Origin: Achromobacter xylosoxidans
GTDB lineage: Bacteria > Pseudomonadota > Gammaproteobacteria > Burkholderiales > Burkholderiaceae_B
Assembly (NCBI RefSeq): GCF_002192695.1
Contig: NZ_MTLG01000074.1
Location: 62,001-126,000 of the forward strand
DNA length: 64,000 nt
Reading direction: 5' to 3'
Below the pieces are notes generated by a model. It made no database searches. It worked only from the letters and a program-made list of their open reading frames with translations, and had not been told where the DNA came from. Shown here in pieces: positions 1 to 8,814 of the stretch (the stretch's first letter is position 1; each line of letters begins with the position of its first letter). A program made the position numbers and the translations under genes.

Positions 1-180
1 GCGCAGCAAGGCGGGCGACCAATGCCACAGCGCCTGCACGGCGGCGGGCGCCGAGCCGGTAGCCGCCCACGCCAGGTTCAGCGCCGCCAGCGCCAGCAGC
101 ACCGCGAGCCAGGGATCGCGCAAGGCCGACGGCAGCCGCCGCCCTGCGGCCTGCGCGCCCAGGACCAGGTCATTGGCCAT
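1..180 (-). CDS. Amino-acid ABC transporter permease, N-terminal part (cut by window edge)
   Basis: The reading frame starts with ATG at 180 and runs off the left edge, so only about 60 residues are visible. It opens with a short polar segment and then an Ala/Leu-rich stretch (about residues 28-42) that looks like a first membrane helix. Its start overlaps the end of the upstream permease by 11 bases (ATGGCCAATGA), so the two are probably translated together. The context of binding protein, permease, permease is that of a HisM/HisQ-type polar amino-acid importer, and this would be the second inner-membrane subunit. The ATPase would lie outside the window. The family call rests on context and the first helix only. 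Confidence 0.6.
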   Translation of the reverse strand, partial: MANDLVLGAQAAGRRLPSALRDPWLAVLLALAALNLAWAATGSAPAAVQALWHWSPALLR

Positions 181-907
181 AGCCAGGCATCCTCAAACGT
201 TCTTCCAGCCATCTCCCGCCCAGGCCGACCAACCAGGTCAGCAGGCCGAAGTACAGCAGGATCAGCAGCAACAGCTCCAGCACGTTGTCGCGGTACGACC
301 AGATCATGATGGATTCATAGGTCACGTCGCCCACCGCGATCGCCGAGGCGATGGCGGTCATCTTCACCAGGTCCACCAGGTTGTTGACCAGCGCTGGCAA
401 GGCAAAGCGCAGCGCCAGCGGCAATTGCACCTGGGTCAGTATCTGGCGCCGCGAAAACGCCAGCGAGCGCGCCGCCTCCATCGTCACCGCGGGCACCGCT
501 TCGATACCCGCGCGCAGGGCCTCGGCATGGAACACGCCCTTGTGCAGGGCCACCACGATCACCACCCAGGCGAACGGCGCTATCGGACTGCCGCCGCCCA
601 GCTTTTGCGTGATCAGCATGTTCAGCACCAGGAAGGCGCAATACAGCTGCACCAGCGTGGGCGTGTTGCGCGTGACTTCCACAAACGCCTGCAGCGGCCG
701 GGCCAGCCAGGCGCGGCCGCTGGTCAGGCCCGCCGCGACCAGGACGCCGAACAACAGGCTTGCTGGTATGGTCCACGCGCACAGCTGCAGCGTGACCAGC
801 AGCCCGCGGCCGAACGCGGACAGCTCGCCCGCGTCCAGCACAAAGCTGTAGTTCAGGCCCAGCGGCTTGAAGAAGCCGACCCAGGCTTGCAGTGCCGATT
901 CGAACAT
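170..907 (-). CDS. Polar amino-acid ABC transporter permease (HisM/GlnP family)
   Basis: The protein is 245 aa, the normal length for the family. It has hydrophobic segments spread along the chain and a conserved inner-membrane import core: VTRNTPTLVQLY around residues 79-90 and the EAA cytoplasmic loop (around EAARSLAFSRRQILTQVQLP, about residues 143-162) that docks on the ATPase. It would form half of the transmembrane channel for a polar amino acid. It begins 13 bases after the binding-protein stop and overlaps the next permease, so all three form one operon. The substrate cannot be read from the sequence. Confidence 0.88.
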   Translation of the reverse strand: MFESALQAWVGFFKPLGLNYSFVLDAGELSAFGRGLLVTLQLCAWTIPASLLFGVLVAAGLTSGRAWLARPLQAFVEVTRNTPTLVQLYCAFLVLNMLITQKLGGGSPIAPFAWVVIVVALHKGVFHAEALRAGIEAVPAVTMEAARSLAFSRRQILTQVQLPLALRFALPALVNNLVDLVKMTAIASAIAVGDVTYESIMIWSYRDNVLELLLLILLYFGLLTWLVGLGGRWLEERLRMPGYGQ

Positions 908-920
908 GCCCCGGCCCGCC

Positions 921-1757
921 TCAGCTTCCCTGCTTGTACTTCGCGTGCAGTTCCTGCAGCAGTGGTTGCGGCGGCGCGATGCCCAGGCGCGTTTCCGTGG
1001 CGATCAGCCAGCCCGTGCGGTGCCAGTCCTGCACCACCTTGTCGACGGCGGCGATGGTGTCGGCCTCGCCCTTGCGGGCCCAGACCACCGAATTGGCCGG
1101 CAGCACCTCGGTGGCGATGGGCGCGTGGTAGTCCTTCCACTCCGGGTTGCTGCGCAGCAGCGGCTGGATCAAGGTCGAATCGTGCACCGCCGCGACACAC
1201 TGGCCGCCGCGCAACGCCAGCAGCGAATCCGACGAGCTCTTGAACCCCTTGACCACCGCGCCATAGTCGGCCGACAGCGGCCGCGCGAAGCTGCTGCCCT
1301 GCGATACGCACACCGGCTTGCCGCGCAGGTCTTCCCACTTGGCGATGCCGCTGGTCTTCAGGGTGGCGGCCGTGCCGCCCACGCGGAAGAACGGCGTGGG
1401 CGCATAGCCCAGGATCTCGGCGCGTTCGGGATTCAGTTCCATGGACGCGATCAGCAGGTCGACCTTGCCGGAGATCAGGAACTGCGTGCGCGTTGCCGTC
1501 TGCACCTGCACCAGTTCCGCCTTTACGCCCAGGCCCTTGGCCAGCTCGCGCGCCAGCTCCGGGTTCCAGCCCACCAGTTGCTGCGTGGCGGGATCCAGCG
1601 AACCGAACACCCCGCCATTGGCCAGCACGCCTATGGTGATGGTGCCGCGTTCCTTGACCTTGTCCAGCGTGGCGTCGGCCTGCGCCGCGCCGGCGGCCAA
1701 AGCCAGCGCCAGGGTGATTGCGATGCGGGCGCCGCCCGGAGTCTTGCGAGTTGCCAT
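921..1757 (-). CDS. Amino-acid ABC transporter periplasmic binding protein (SBP family 3)
   Basis: This is a 278-aa family-3 solute-binding protein. The ATG at 1757 is chosen because it directly precedes a basic n-region and hydrophobic signal peptide ending at AAQADA; longer in-frame starts only add unrelated residues. The mature part begins TLDKVKERGTITIGVLANGG, the usual first strand of this fold. It also has the GKVDLLIASMELNPERAE region and the lobe-crossing segment GKPVCVSQGSS. It captures an amino acid in the periplasm for the two downstream permeases. The 195-base gap upstream (1758-1952) probably carries the operon promoter, although no clear -35/-10 pair was identified. Confidence 0.88.
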   Translation of the reverse strand: MATRKTPGGARIAITLALALAAGAAQADATLDKVKERGTITIGVLANGGVFGSLDPATQQLVGWNPELARELAKGLGVKAELVQVQTATRTQFLISGKVDLLIASMELNPERAEILGYAPTPFFRVGGTAATLKTSGIAKWEDLRGKPVCVSQGSSFARPLSADYGAVVKGFKSSSDSLLALRGGQCVAAVHDSTLIQPLLRSNPEWKDYHAPIATEVLPANSVVWARKGEADTIAAVDKVVQDWHRTGWLIATETRLGIAPPQPLLQELHAKYKQGS

Positions 1758-1952
1758 GTCGTTGTCGATGGATGTGCTTTGAACGGACCTCCATGCTGCG
1801 TGTCCGCGCAGTCCACGACAAAGAAGACTTTCAGATATCAATATGCGGACGGCCGATACCGCCTGAAACCGGCCGAGACAACCGCATCCGGCGCTGAGGC
1901 ACGGCCATCGCCGCGCATTCGAAAAGTGCGGATGCCCGGCAGAAAACCAGCG

Positions 1953-2645
1953 CTACAGGCCGGACACAGTCTCAAAACCGGAGAAGAAAGCGCAATGGCC
2001 CGGGTAGCCCGGCCGCGCGTCGCATGCTTTCAGGCAGCCCGGCTTGCCGCCAGGGAAGCTCGCCGACACCGACATGCCGAAGCCGTAGGTGGGCGTTGTC
2101 ACCTCGAAGCTGCTGTCGCATACGGTCTGGGTGCTGTAGGCGAACGTCATGCCTTCGCGCCGGCCCTTAAGAGAAAACGATACCTGGAAGCTGTCCAGGC
2201 TGCGCCATCCCGGCCGAGGCAGGACCAGAAAACGATAGTGCCTGGCATCCACGCGCTGGCCGAAGATCTTCAGGCGGGCCGACGAGGCATCCGTCTTGGG
2301 CGACGGATAGGGCAATGCCAGCAGCGCTCGCGGATCTCCCAGCACGCCCAGCTCGAAACCCAGGCCCTTCTTGTAGAAGGGCACGTCAATACTGGGATAG
2401 CCCGAATACTCGACGCGCTGCGCGGCGCCGTAGACATCCGATTTGGGGTTGTAGTCGGGCGCGCGCGCGAAAGTGACGTCCAGCGTCAGCGCGGCGTCCG
2501 CCGGATTCGCATCTTCGCTGCGCAAGTGCTTTTCAAAAACATCGGCCTGCGTCGCGCACCCCGCCAGCAACCCTGCCAGCAGCGCGGGCGCCGCCCAGCG
2601 CGAGGCCCGCCTCGCAGCGAGCCGGAACATGGCGCGCGCCGTCAT
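1953..2645 (-). CDS. Putative lipoprotein of unknown function
   Basis: The protein is 230 aa, starting at ATG 2645 and overlapping the upstream gene by ATGA. The N-terminus has a basic n-region, a hydrophobic stretch and a lipobox (LLAGC) with the lipidated Cys at about residue 30. The mature protein has several Cys residues near its C-terminus (GKPGCLKACDARPG, then HCAFF), suggesting disulfides, and a largely beta-type sequence. I do not recognise the family. The tight coupling to the preceding exported protein suggests the pair act together in the envelope. Export as a lipoprotein is directly supported; any function is unknown. Confidence 0.7.
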   Translation of the reverse strand: MTARAMFRLAARRASRWAAPALLAGLLAGCATQADVFEKHLRSEDANPADAALTLDVTFARAPDYNPKSDVYGAAQRVEYSGYPSIDVPFYKKGLGFELGVLGDPRALLALPYPSPKTDASSARLKIFGQRVDARHYRFLVLPRPGWRSLDSFQVSFSLKGRREGMTFAYSTQTVCDSSFEVTTPTYGFGMSVSASFPGGKPGCLKACDARPGYPGHCAFFSGFETVSGL

Positions 2646-3544
2646 CGGAGTTCTCCGCGTTCCTGGGCCAGGACGGGCGATGAATCCAGCCCCTGCCCTC
2701 GCAGCTGCCAGCCTTGCCTGGTCTCGTGCCAGCTGAAATTGCGGTTGATCCATTCCGCTTTCAGGTTGTCGTACAGACGCCGCTGATCGATGCGCTTGCC
2801 CTCGTCCAGCGCCTTGCCCGCCGTCGCATAGCTCTCGTCCCATAGGGTTTTGAAGGCCTTGCCCTGCATCGCCCTCGTGAACGGCACGCGCGCATAGACG
2901 CCGTCGTCCTGCGTGCTCAGGCGGATCTCGTTGTCCAGCAGCAAGGCGCCGCTGCGGTTGTCGGGCGCTACCGACACCAACCTGACTCCGGACGGCTGAT
3001 ACTCCTTGGGCAGCAGGTGTTCGAACCACAGCACCTGTCCGGTCGACGTTACCAGCGCGCGAGAGCCCGCCGTGAACAGCAGCAGGTCCTGCCGCCCGGG
3101 CTGCGGCAGCCCCAGGTCGGGATCGCGTATGTCGATGGTGGGGCTCAGCACCCGCGCCAGCGGCGTGTCGTTCTGTACCGCGATCAATATCGTACCCACG
3201 CCCATGAAATCGTTCGACACGGCCAGCAGCACCGGCTGGCCGCCCATCTTCGGCCCCAACGCCTGCACGCGGATGAACTCGTACGCGTTCAGCGGCCGAT
3301 ACGTCTTGCCGCGGTACTTGATCTGGCGCAGCCGCGAACCTTCGTATCCCTCTATCCGGAAATCGCCCATGGCCTCGCTGACCTTGCCCGGCGCGGGCGC
3401 CGCGCCCTGCGCCTGTGCGCCGCCGGCAATCAGCAACGCGAGCGTCAGCGCAATGCTGGCGCGCGTTGCGCGGCAACGTGACGCGGGTGGGCGGGAAACG
3501 GGCACGGTGGTCCTGTATGTCATGACGCATGTGGAAGTGCGCAT
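2642..3544 (-). CDS. Exported protein of unknown function
   Basis: The protein is up to 300 aa; a start at Met8 (3523) is equally possible. It has a signal peptide with hydrophobic core IALTLALLIAGGAQAQ, cleaved near residue 46 of the longest form. The mature protein is soluble, mixed polar/beta and without cysteine motifs, repeats or further membrane segments. No catalytic motif is recognisable. The gene overlaps the lipoprotein gene that follows by four bases, so they are translationally coupled. The 119 bases upstream (3545-3663) separate it from a divergent operon and must hold promoters for both directions. Confidence 0.7.
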   Translation of the reverse strand: MRTSTCVMTYRTTVPVSRPPASRCRATRASIALTLALLIAGGAQAQGAAPAPGKVSEAMGDFRIEGYEGSRLRQIKYRGKTYRPLNAYEFIRVQALGPKMGGQPVLLAVSNDFMGVGTILIAVQNDTPLARVLSPTIDIRDPDLGLPQPGRQDLLLFTAGSRALVTSTGQVLWFEHLLPKEYQPSGVRLVSVAPDNRSGALLLDNEIRLSTQDDGVYARVPFTRAMQGKAFKTLWDESYATAGKALDEGKRIDQRRLYDNLKAEWINRNFSWHETRQGWQLRGQGLDSSPVLAQERGELR

Positions 3545-3663
3545 TCTATCTCCGCCTGCGCTTTGTCATCAGAAAACAGATATCCACATGCGAATTCAAT
3601 CGTTCTAGCAGGGCCCTGCATCGGCCAGACTGCCCTTTCACTCAAGCGCAATCAGGAAATCCG

Positions 3664-4533
3664 ATGTCCCTACCCTCAGTCACCGGACTGGACCACTACA
3701 TCATCCGGGTGCGCGACCTGCAGGCCGCAACCGAGCAATACCAGAAGCTGGGCTTCGCCCTGGCGCCGCAGGGCCGGCACCATCGCGGCACGCGCAACCA
3801 GACGTTGATCCTGGATGCCAACTACCTGGAACTGCTGGCCTTTCCGCCGGAACTGCGCGAGCAGTCGCGCTTTGCGGGATTTGACGACGCCTATGAAGGC
3901 CCGGTCTCGGTCGCGCTGCAGACCACCGACAGCAGTGCCGTGCACGCCGAGCTTGCCCGCCTGGGCATAGAGGCCGAAGCGCCGCAACGCGGCGGCCGCC
4001 CGGTGCACCTACCCGAAGGCAACGAGGACGCGGCCTGGAACAACACCCAGTTTCCCGCGGGCCTGTTCGCGGTGCCGGACTTTTTCACCTGCGGCCACCT
4101 GACACGCCATCTGGTCTACCGCCCCGAATGGCAGGAACACGCCAACGGCGCCCGCCGCATCGAGTTCCTGATCGCCGTGCATCCCGAACCGCGCGCCCTG
4201 CGCGCCGCGTATGAACGCGTGCTCGGCCCGATCGCGATCAGCGAACTTCCCGACCAGGGCCTGCAAGTGCGGCGAGGCAGCCTGCGCATCGACTTCCTTG
4301 CGCCCGCGGCCTTCGAGCAGCGCTTCCCTCATGTGCGCGTGCCTGCGGGCTTGCCCGCCAGCAGCCAGGGCGGCTGGTTTGCGGGCTCGGTCATCGGCGT
4401 GCGCGATATCGGGCAGACGCGCGCGTGGTTCGACGCCAACAACGTCCCCTACCGCGCCAACGCACAGGGCGAACTGGCGGTGGCGCCCGAGCACGCGGCG
4501 GGCGCGCTGCAAGTCTTCGTGCAGGAGGCATGA
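3664..4533 (+). CDS. VOC/glyoxalase-like domain protein
   Basis: The protein is 289 aa. The ATG at 3664 is chosen because the protein begins with the typical VOC opening (GLDHYIIRVRDLQAATEQYQ) and the upstream in-frame sequence does not look coding. The N-terminal beta-alpha-beta module carries a metal-ligand-type His in DHYIIRV, and a later region (SVIGVRDIGQTRAWF) looks like another module. It resembles two-module glyoxalase-like proteins annotated as lyases, isomerases or dioxygenases; the reaction cannot be deduced. It is the first gene of a nine-gene plus-strand operon, and its stop overlaps the next gene's start region. Confidence 0.78.
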   Translation: MSLPSVTGLDHYIIRVRDLQAATEQYQKLGFALAPQGRHHRGTRNQTLILDANYLELLAFPPELREQSRFAGFDDAYEGPVSVALQTTDSSAVHAELARLGIEAEAPQRGGRPVHLPEGNEDAAWNNTQFPAGLFAVPDFFTCGHLTRHLVYRPEWQEHANGARRIEFLIAVHPEPRALRAAYERVLGPIAISELPDQGLQVRRGSLRIDFLAPAAFEQRFPHVRVPAGLPASSQGGWFAGSVIGVRDIGQTRAWFDANNVPYRANAQGELAVAPEHAAGALQVFVQEA

Positions 4534-5642
4534 TGGGCCAGCCCCTGCCCGACTACTGGACCTGCTTTTCCACCGACTACGCGGCGGCGCGCGAGGCCTT
4601 CGTGGCTGCTGCCGCCGCGCGCGGTGCTGCGCTCTCGCGTCACGAACATCCCACGGCGCGCGACCCGCAGGGCCGGCCGTTGACGGTGGACATGGCGGTG
4701 CTGGGCCGCCCCGGCGCCGCCCGCACGCATCTGGCCATCAGCGGCACCCATGGCCTCGAAGGGGCGGCCGGCTCGGCGGTGCAGCTCGCGTGGCTGCAGG
4801 CGGACGGCGGCCAGCCCTTACCGGACGACGTCAACGTGGTGCTGGTGCATGCGCTGAATCCCTACGGCTATGCGCATGACACGCGCACCACCGAAAACAA
4901 CGTGGACCTGAACCGAAATTTCATCGACCACACCCGGCCCGCGCCGGCCAATCCGCACTACGCCAGCCTGCATCCCCACCTGATTCCACGGCATTGGACC
5001 GAAGCCGCGCTGGACGCCGGCGCCGAGGCGCTGGAGCGCTTCCGCCAGGAGCATGGCGCGGACGCGCTGTTCAACGTCACGGCCAGCGGCCAGTACACGC
5101 ATCCGGACGGCCTGGTCTACGGCGGCAATGGCCCCGAATGGTCCAACCGCACGCTGCGCCGCATCGTCGACGAGCACCTGGGCGCAAGCGAGCGCGTGGC
5201 CTTCATCGACTGGCACACCGGCATCGGCGAATACGGCGAACCCTTCTTCCTCTGCTTCAACCCCGACGGCAGCGCCGAGCAGGCGCAGGCCGCGGCCTGG
5301 TGGGGCGAGGACCGCGTGCTGGGACAGCGGCCGCACGGCCTGGCTCGCCCCGACTACCAGGGGCTGGTGTTCCGCGGCGTGCAGCAGGCCTTGGGCGCGC
5401 GCCCGCTGGCCGGCGCGGTCGTCGAATTCGGCACTCGCGGGCTGCAGATGCGTCCGGCCCTGAGGCTGGACCAATGGCTGCGCTTCCAGGCCCCGGCCGC
5501 CCCCGACGCCGCGCGCGATGCGCAGCTGCGCGCGGACCTGGTCGATGCCTTCGTACCCGTGTCCAGCGTCTGGCGCCGCAACGTCGTGGCCCATGGCCTG
5601 CAGATCACGCGCCAGGCGATAGCCGGCCTCGCCGCGTGGTGA
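4533..5642 (+). CDS. M14-like zinc carboxypeptidase/deacylase (DUF2817 family)
   Basis: The protein is about 369 aa. Two adjacent ATGs (4530 and 4533) follow a GGAGG at about 4524; the second has the better spacing. The M14/succinylglutamate-desuccinylase-type zinc site is visible: GTHGLEG (H and E ligands, near residues 70-75), the ENNVDLNRNF stretch, and a later WHTG His ligand, with a probable catalytic Glu in AVVEFGT. This group hydrolyses amide or ester bonds on amino-acid-like substrates, but this branch is not biochemically assigned. The gene overlaps the VOC gene and precedes the oxidoreductase by about 31 bases. No signal peptide is evident, so it acts in the cytoplasm, possibly on the imported substrate. 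Confidence 0.8.
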   Translation: MGQPLPDYWTCFSTDYAAAREAFVAAAAARGAALSRHEHPTARDPQGRPLTVDMAVLGRPGAARTHLAISGTHGLEGAAGSAVQLAWLQADGGQPLPDDVNVVLVHALNPYGYAHDTRTTENNVDLNRNFIDHTRPAPANPHYASLHPHLIPRHWTEAALDAGAEALERFRQEHGADALFNVTASGQYTHPDGLVYGGNGPEWSNRTLRRIVDEHLGASERVAFIDWHTGIGEYGEPFFLCFNPDGSAEQAQAAAWWGEDRVLGQRPHGLARPDYQGLVFRGVQQALGARPLAGAVVEFGTRGLQMRPALRLDQWLRFQAPAAPDAARDAQLRADLVDAFVPVSSVWRRNVVAHGLQITRQAIAGLAAW

Positions 5643-5673
5643 CTTTTTCCTTTACCCATACTTCAAGACACCC

Positions 5674-6687
5674 ATGAAAGCCATTGTTTTGCGTGAACAC
5701 GGCGGCAGCGACAAGCTGCGCCTGGAAACCGAATTCCCCGATCCCGTCGCCGGTCCCGATGACGTGGTCATCCGCGTCGGGGCCTCGTCCCTGAACTACC
5801 ACGACGTGTTCACCCGCCGCGGCATGCCCGGCATCAAGCTGCCCTTTCCCGTCATCATCGGCCTGGACGTGGCCGGCGTGGTGGTGCAGACCGGCGCCAA
5901 TGTGCGCGACTGGAAGGCGGGCGACCGCGTGCTGGTCGACCCGATAGACCGGGTCGATGGCGGCCTGGTGGGCGAGACCATCCACGGCGGCCTGGCCGAG
6001 CTGTGCCGCGTGCCCGCGCACCAGCTGCTGCGCCTGCCCGACGAGGTCAGCTTCGACCAGGCGGCGGCCCTGCCCGTGGCCTACGGCACCGCCCTGCGCA
6101 TGATGAACCGCATCGGCCAGGTGCAGCCCGGCGAAAAAGTGCTGATCCTGGGCGCCAGCGGCGGCGTGGGCGTGTGCGCCGTGCAATTGGCCAAGCTGGC
6201 TGGCGCCGAAGTCATCGCCTGCGCCGGCAGCCCCGAAAAAGCCGAGGCGCTGCGCGCCCTGGGCGCCGACCACGTCATCCTCTACACCGAGGAAGACTTC
6301 CTCAAGGCGGTCCAGGAGCGTTTCGGCAAGCCGTCGCGCCGCCGCAGCGGCAAGTCTGGCGGCGTGGACGTGGTGGTCAACTTCACGGGCGGGGACACCT
6401 GGGTCAAATCCCTGCGCTGCCTGCGCCTGGGCGGCCGCCTGCTGACCTGCGGCGCCACCGCGGGCTTCGACCCCAAGGAAGACCTGCGCTACATCTGGAC
6501 CTTCGAGCTGCAGATCCGCGGCTCCAACGGCTGGGAACGCGAGGACCTGCACGAGCTGCTGGCGCTGGTGCGCGACGGCCGGCTGCGCGTTCACGTGGAC
6601 CGCAAATGGCCGCTGGAACAAGGCGCGCAGGCTCTGGCCTCGCTGGAAGATCGCAAGATCGTCGGCAAAGTTCTGGTGTCGGCATGA
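5674..6687 (+). CDS. Zinc-free MDR-family oxidoreductase (quinone oxidoreductase type)
   Basis: The protein is 337 aa. The GroES-like N-terminal domain contains the family stretch SSLNYHDVF and a GLDVAGVV motif. It is followed by a Rossmann domain with the dinucleotide loop LILGASGGVGVCAVQLAKLAG (about residues 152-172). The structural-zinc cysteine cluster of true alcohol dehydrogenases is absent, which places it with NAD(P)H:quinone or enoyl reductases. It probably reduces or oxidises a carbonyl or enoyl intermediate of the pathway encoded by this operon. Its stop overlaps the thioesterase start by ATGA. Confidence 0.85.
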   Translation: MKAIVLREHGGSDKLRLETEFPDPVAGPDDVVIRVGASSLNYHDVFTRRGMPGIKLPFPVIIGLDVAGVVVQTGANVRDWKAGDRVLVDPIDRVDGGLVGETIHGGLAELCRVPAHQLLRLPDEVSFDQAAALPVAYGTALRMMNRIGQVQPGEKVLILGASGGVGVCAVQLAKLAGAEVIACAGSPEKAEALRALGADHVILYTEEDFLKAVQERFGKPSRRRSGKSGGVDVVVNFTGGDTWVKSLRCLRLGGRLLTCGATAGFDPKEDLRYIWTFELQIRGSNGWEREDLHELLALVRDGRLRVHVDRKWPLEQGAQALASLEDRKIVGKVLVSA

Positions 6688-7133
6688 GCGCGAATCCGAA
6701 GGCGCTGACGCCTGCCGCCACCCTCGACGCCGCGGCCATCCAGGCCAGGTTCGACGATTCGCCGTTCATCGCCTGGCTCGGCCTGTCGGTGCGCGACGTG
6801 AACCATGACCAGGGCGAACTGACCGTGCTGGCCCCCATGCGCCCGGAGTTCGAGCGCGGCGCGGCCAGCGGCCAATGGCATGGCGGACCGCTGGCCGCCG
6901 TGATCGACACGGTGGGCGATTTCGCCGTGGGCATGCTGTTGGGCCGGGGCCTGCCGACCATCAACTTCCGTGTCGACTACCTGCGTCCGGCTGTCAACAC
7001 CGCGCTGACCGCCGTGGCCCGCGTGCGCCGCAACGGCCGCAGCGTGGGCGTGGCCGACGTGGATCTCTACAACGACCAGGGCGCGCTGGTAGCCATCGGC
7101 CGCGCCACCTACGCCACGCTCAACCAGGGCTGA
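6684..7133 (+). CDS. PaaI-family hotdog-fold thioesterase
   Basis: The protein is 149 aa, typical for a single hotdog domain. The start at ATG 6684 overlaps the preceding stop (ATGA). The core motif GGPLAAVIDTVGDFAVG (about residues 71-87) matches the HGG...D helix region of PaaI-type acyl-CoA thioesterases, followed by the RVDYLRPA strand. It would release CoA from an acyl-CoA intermediate or discharge dead-end thioesters. The presence of an acyl-CoA synthetase later in the operon fits acyl-CoA chemistry. Substrate is unknown. Confidence 0.85.
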   Translation: MSANPKALTPAATLDAAAIQARFDDSPFIAWLGLSVRDVNHDQGELTVLAPMRPEFERGAASGQWHGGPLAAVIDTVGDFAVGMLLGRGLPTINFRVDYLRPAVNTALTAVARVRRNGRSVGVADVDLYNDQGALVAIGRATYATLNQG

Positions 7134-7161
7134 GCGAACGCTCATCTTCAAGGACACCATC

Positions 7162-8805
7162 ATGACCACTGCGCAGCGCCCCGGACGGCGCACTTTCCTA
7201 ACCCGTACCGCCGCGGGCGGCCTGGCCGCCGGCCTGGGCATTGCGCCTCAGGCGCTGCTGGCCGCGGCCTCCCAACCCGGCGCCGACGCCGGCCCCGCCC
7301 GCAAGGGCGGCACCCTGGTCGCAAGCTGGGGCGGCCTGGAGCCCCAGGCCCTGTTCGTGCCCGGCGGCGGCGGGTCCAGCCCGTTCCAGACCGCGACCAA
7401 GATCCTGGAACGCCTGCTCAAGCTGGACGCCGACCTGAAGTTCCAACCCGCGCTGGCCCTGTCCGTGACGCCGGCCGCGGACTTCCGCAGCTACACCATC
7501 AAACTGCGCGAGGGCGTCACCTGGCACGACGGCGCGCCGTTCACGTCCGCCGACGTGGTCTACAACGTGCTGCAGCACTGGAAGCCGGTCTCCGCCGGCA
7601 TCGCGCTGAAGTCGCTGACCGGCGCCACCGCGACCGATCCGCTGACCGTGGTGCTGAACTTCGACGCGCCGGTGCCGGAGTTCTTCCTGAAGTCCACCCT
7701 GGCCGGCCAGTTCCAGCTGCTGGTGCCCAAGCACCTGTACGACGGCCGCGACATCATCACCAACCCGCTGAACAACACGCCGGTCGGCACCGGCCCCTGG
7801 AAGTACGGCAAGTGGGTGCGCGGCAGCCACGTCGAATACCTGCGCAACGACAGCTACTGGAATGCCGGCCAGCCCAACCTGGACCGCCTCATCATCCGCT
7901 GGTGGGGCGACCCCGCCACCCGCGGCGCGGCGCTGGAGACCGGCGAGCTAGGCCTGGCCTACTCCAACCCGGTGCCCGCCCGCGACATCGACCGCTTGCT
8001 CAAGACCGGCAAGGTGGTGGTGGACACGCGCGGCTACCAGAACTCGGCCTGGACCGTGACCGCCGAATTCAACCAGCGCCGCGACATCGTCAACCGCCGC
8101 GAGGTGCGCCAGGCCATCCTGCACGCCATCGACCGCCAGTTCATCGTCGACACCATCTACTACGGCCGCGGCAAGCCCGCCATCGCGCCGGTCTTCAGCA
8201 GCAACCCGCTGTTCTACACCGAGGACGTGCCGCGCTACCCGTTCGACCCGAAGAAGGCCGCCGCGCTGCTGGACGCCGCCGGCCTGCCGGTCAAGGACGG
8301 CAAGCGCTTCACCGTGAACCTGGTGGCCGCCGCCTGGTTCGAGGAGAACGCCAAGCTAGGTCAGTACCTGAAGCAGGCGCTGCAGGACGTGGGCATCGAG
8401 GTCAAGCTGGATTCCGTGGACCGGGCCACGGCGCTCAAGCGCATCTATGGCGACTACGACTACGACATCGCCGTCTCCAACTTCACCTCGCCGCTGGAAC
8501 TGGTGCCCACGGTCACCCAGTTCTACACCACCGACGGCATCGTCAAGGGCGCCGCCTTCCGCAATGCTACCGGCTACTCCAACCCGGAGATGGACGCGCT
8601 GGTCGCCAAGCTGACCCAGGAAACCTCCCCGGACGCGCGGCGGGCGCTGGCGCACCAGTTCGCCCGCCTGGCATCGACCGACGTGCCCCACGTGCCGCTG
8701 GTGGAGATCCAGTCGTTCACCCTGGCGGGCAAGAACGTGCGCAACTTCACCACCGGCGCCAACGTCCAGGGCGAAAGCCTGGCCGACGTCTGGCTGCAGG
8801 CCTGA
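7162..8805 (+). CDS. Tat-exported ABC peptide/nickel-type substrate-binding protein (SBP family 5)
   Basis: The protein is 547 aa, full length for the DppA/OppA family. It starts with a twin-arginine signal (GRRTFLTR followed by a hydrophobic stretch to about residue 36), so it is probably exported folded. Family landmarks include LREGVTWHDGAPFTSADVVY near residues 113-132, VGTGPWKYGKWVRG, and the C-terminal VPHVPLVEI stretch. It would bind a short peptide or another amphiphilic solute for the two permeases that follow nine bases downstream. The ligand is unknown; operon partners suggest an acyl- or amide-containing compound. Confidence 0.9.
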   Translation: MTTAQRPGRRTFLTRTAAGGLAAGLGIAPQALLAAASQPGADAGPARKGGTLVASWGGLEPQALFVPGGGGSSPFQTATKILERLLKLDADLKFQPALALSVTPAADFRSYTIKLREGVTWHDGAPFTSADVVYNVLQHWKPVSAGIALKSLTGATATDPLTVVLNFDAPVPEFFLKSTLAGQFQLLVPKHLYDGRDIITNPLNNTPVGTGPWKYGKWVRGSHVEYLRNDSYWNAGQPNLDRLIIRWWGDPATRGAALETGELGLAYSNPVPARDIDRLLKTGKVVVDTRGYQNSAWTVTAEFNQRRDIVNRREVRQAILHAIDRQFIVDTIYYGRGKPAIAPVFSSNPLFYTEDVPRYPFDPKKAAALLDAAGLPVKDGKRFTVNLVAAAWFEENAKLGQYLKQALQDVGIEVKLDSVDRATALKRIYGDYDYDIAVSNFTSPLELVPTVTQFYTTDGIVKGAAFRNATGYSNPEMDALVAKLTQETSPDARRALAHQFARLASTDVPHVPLVEIQSFTLAGKNVRNFTTGANVQGESLADVWLQA

Positions 8806-8814
8806 GGCGCGCGC

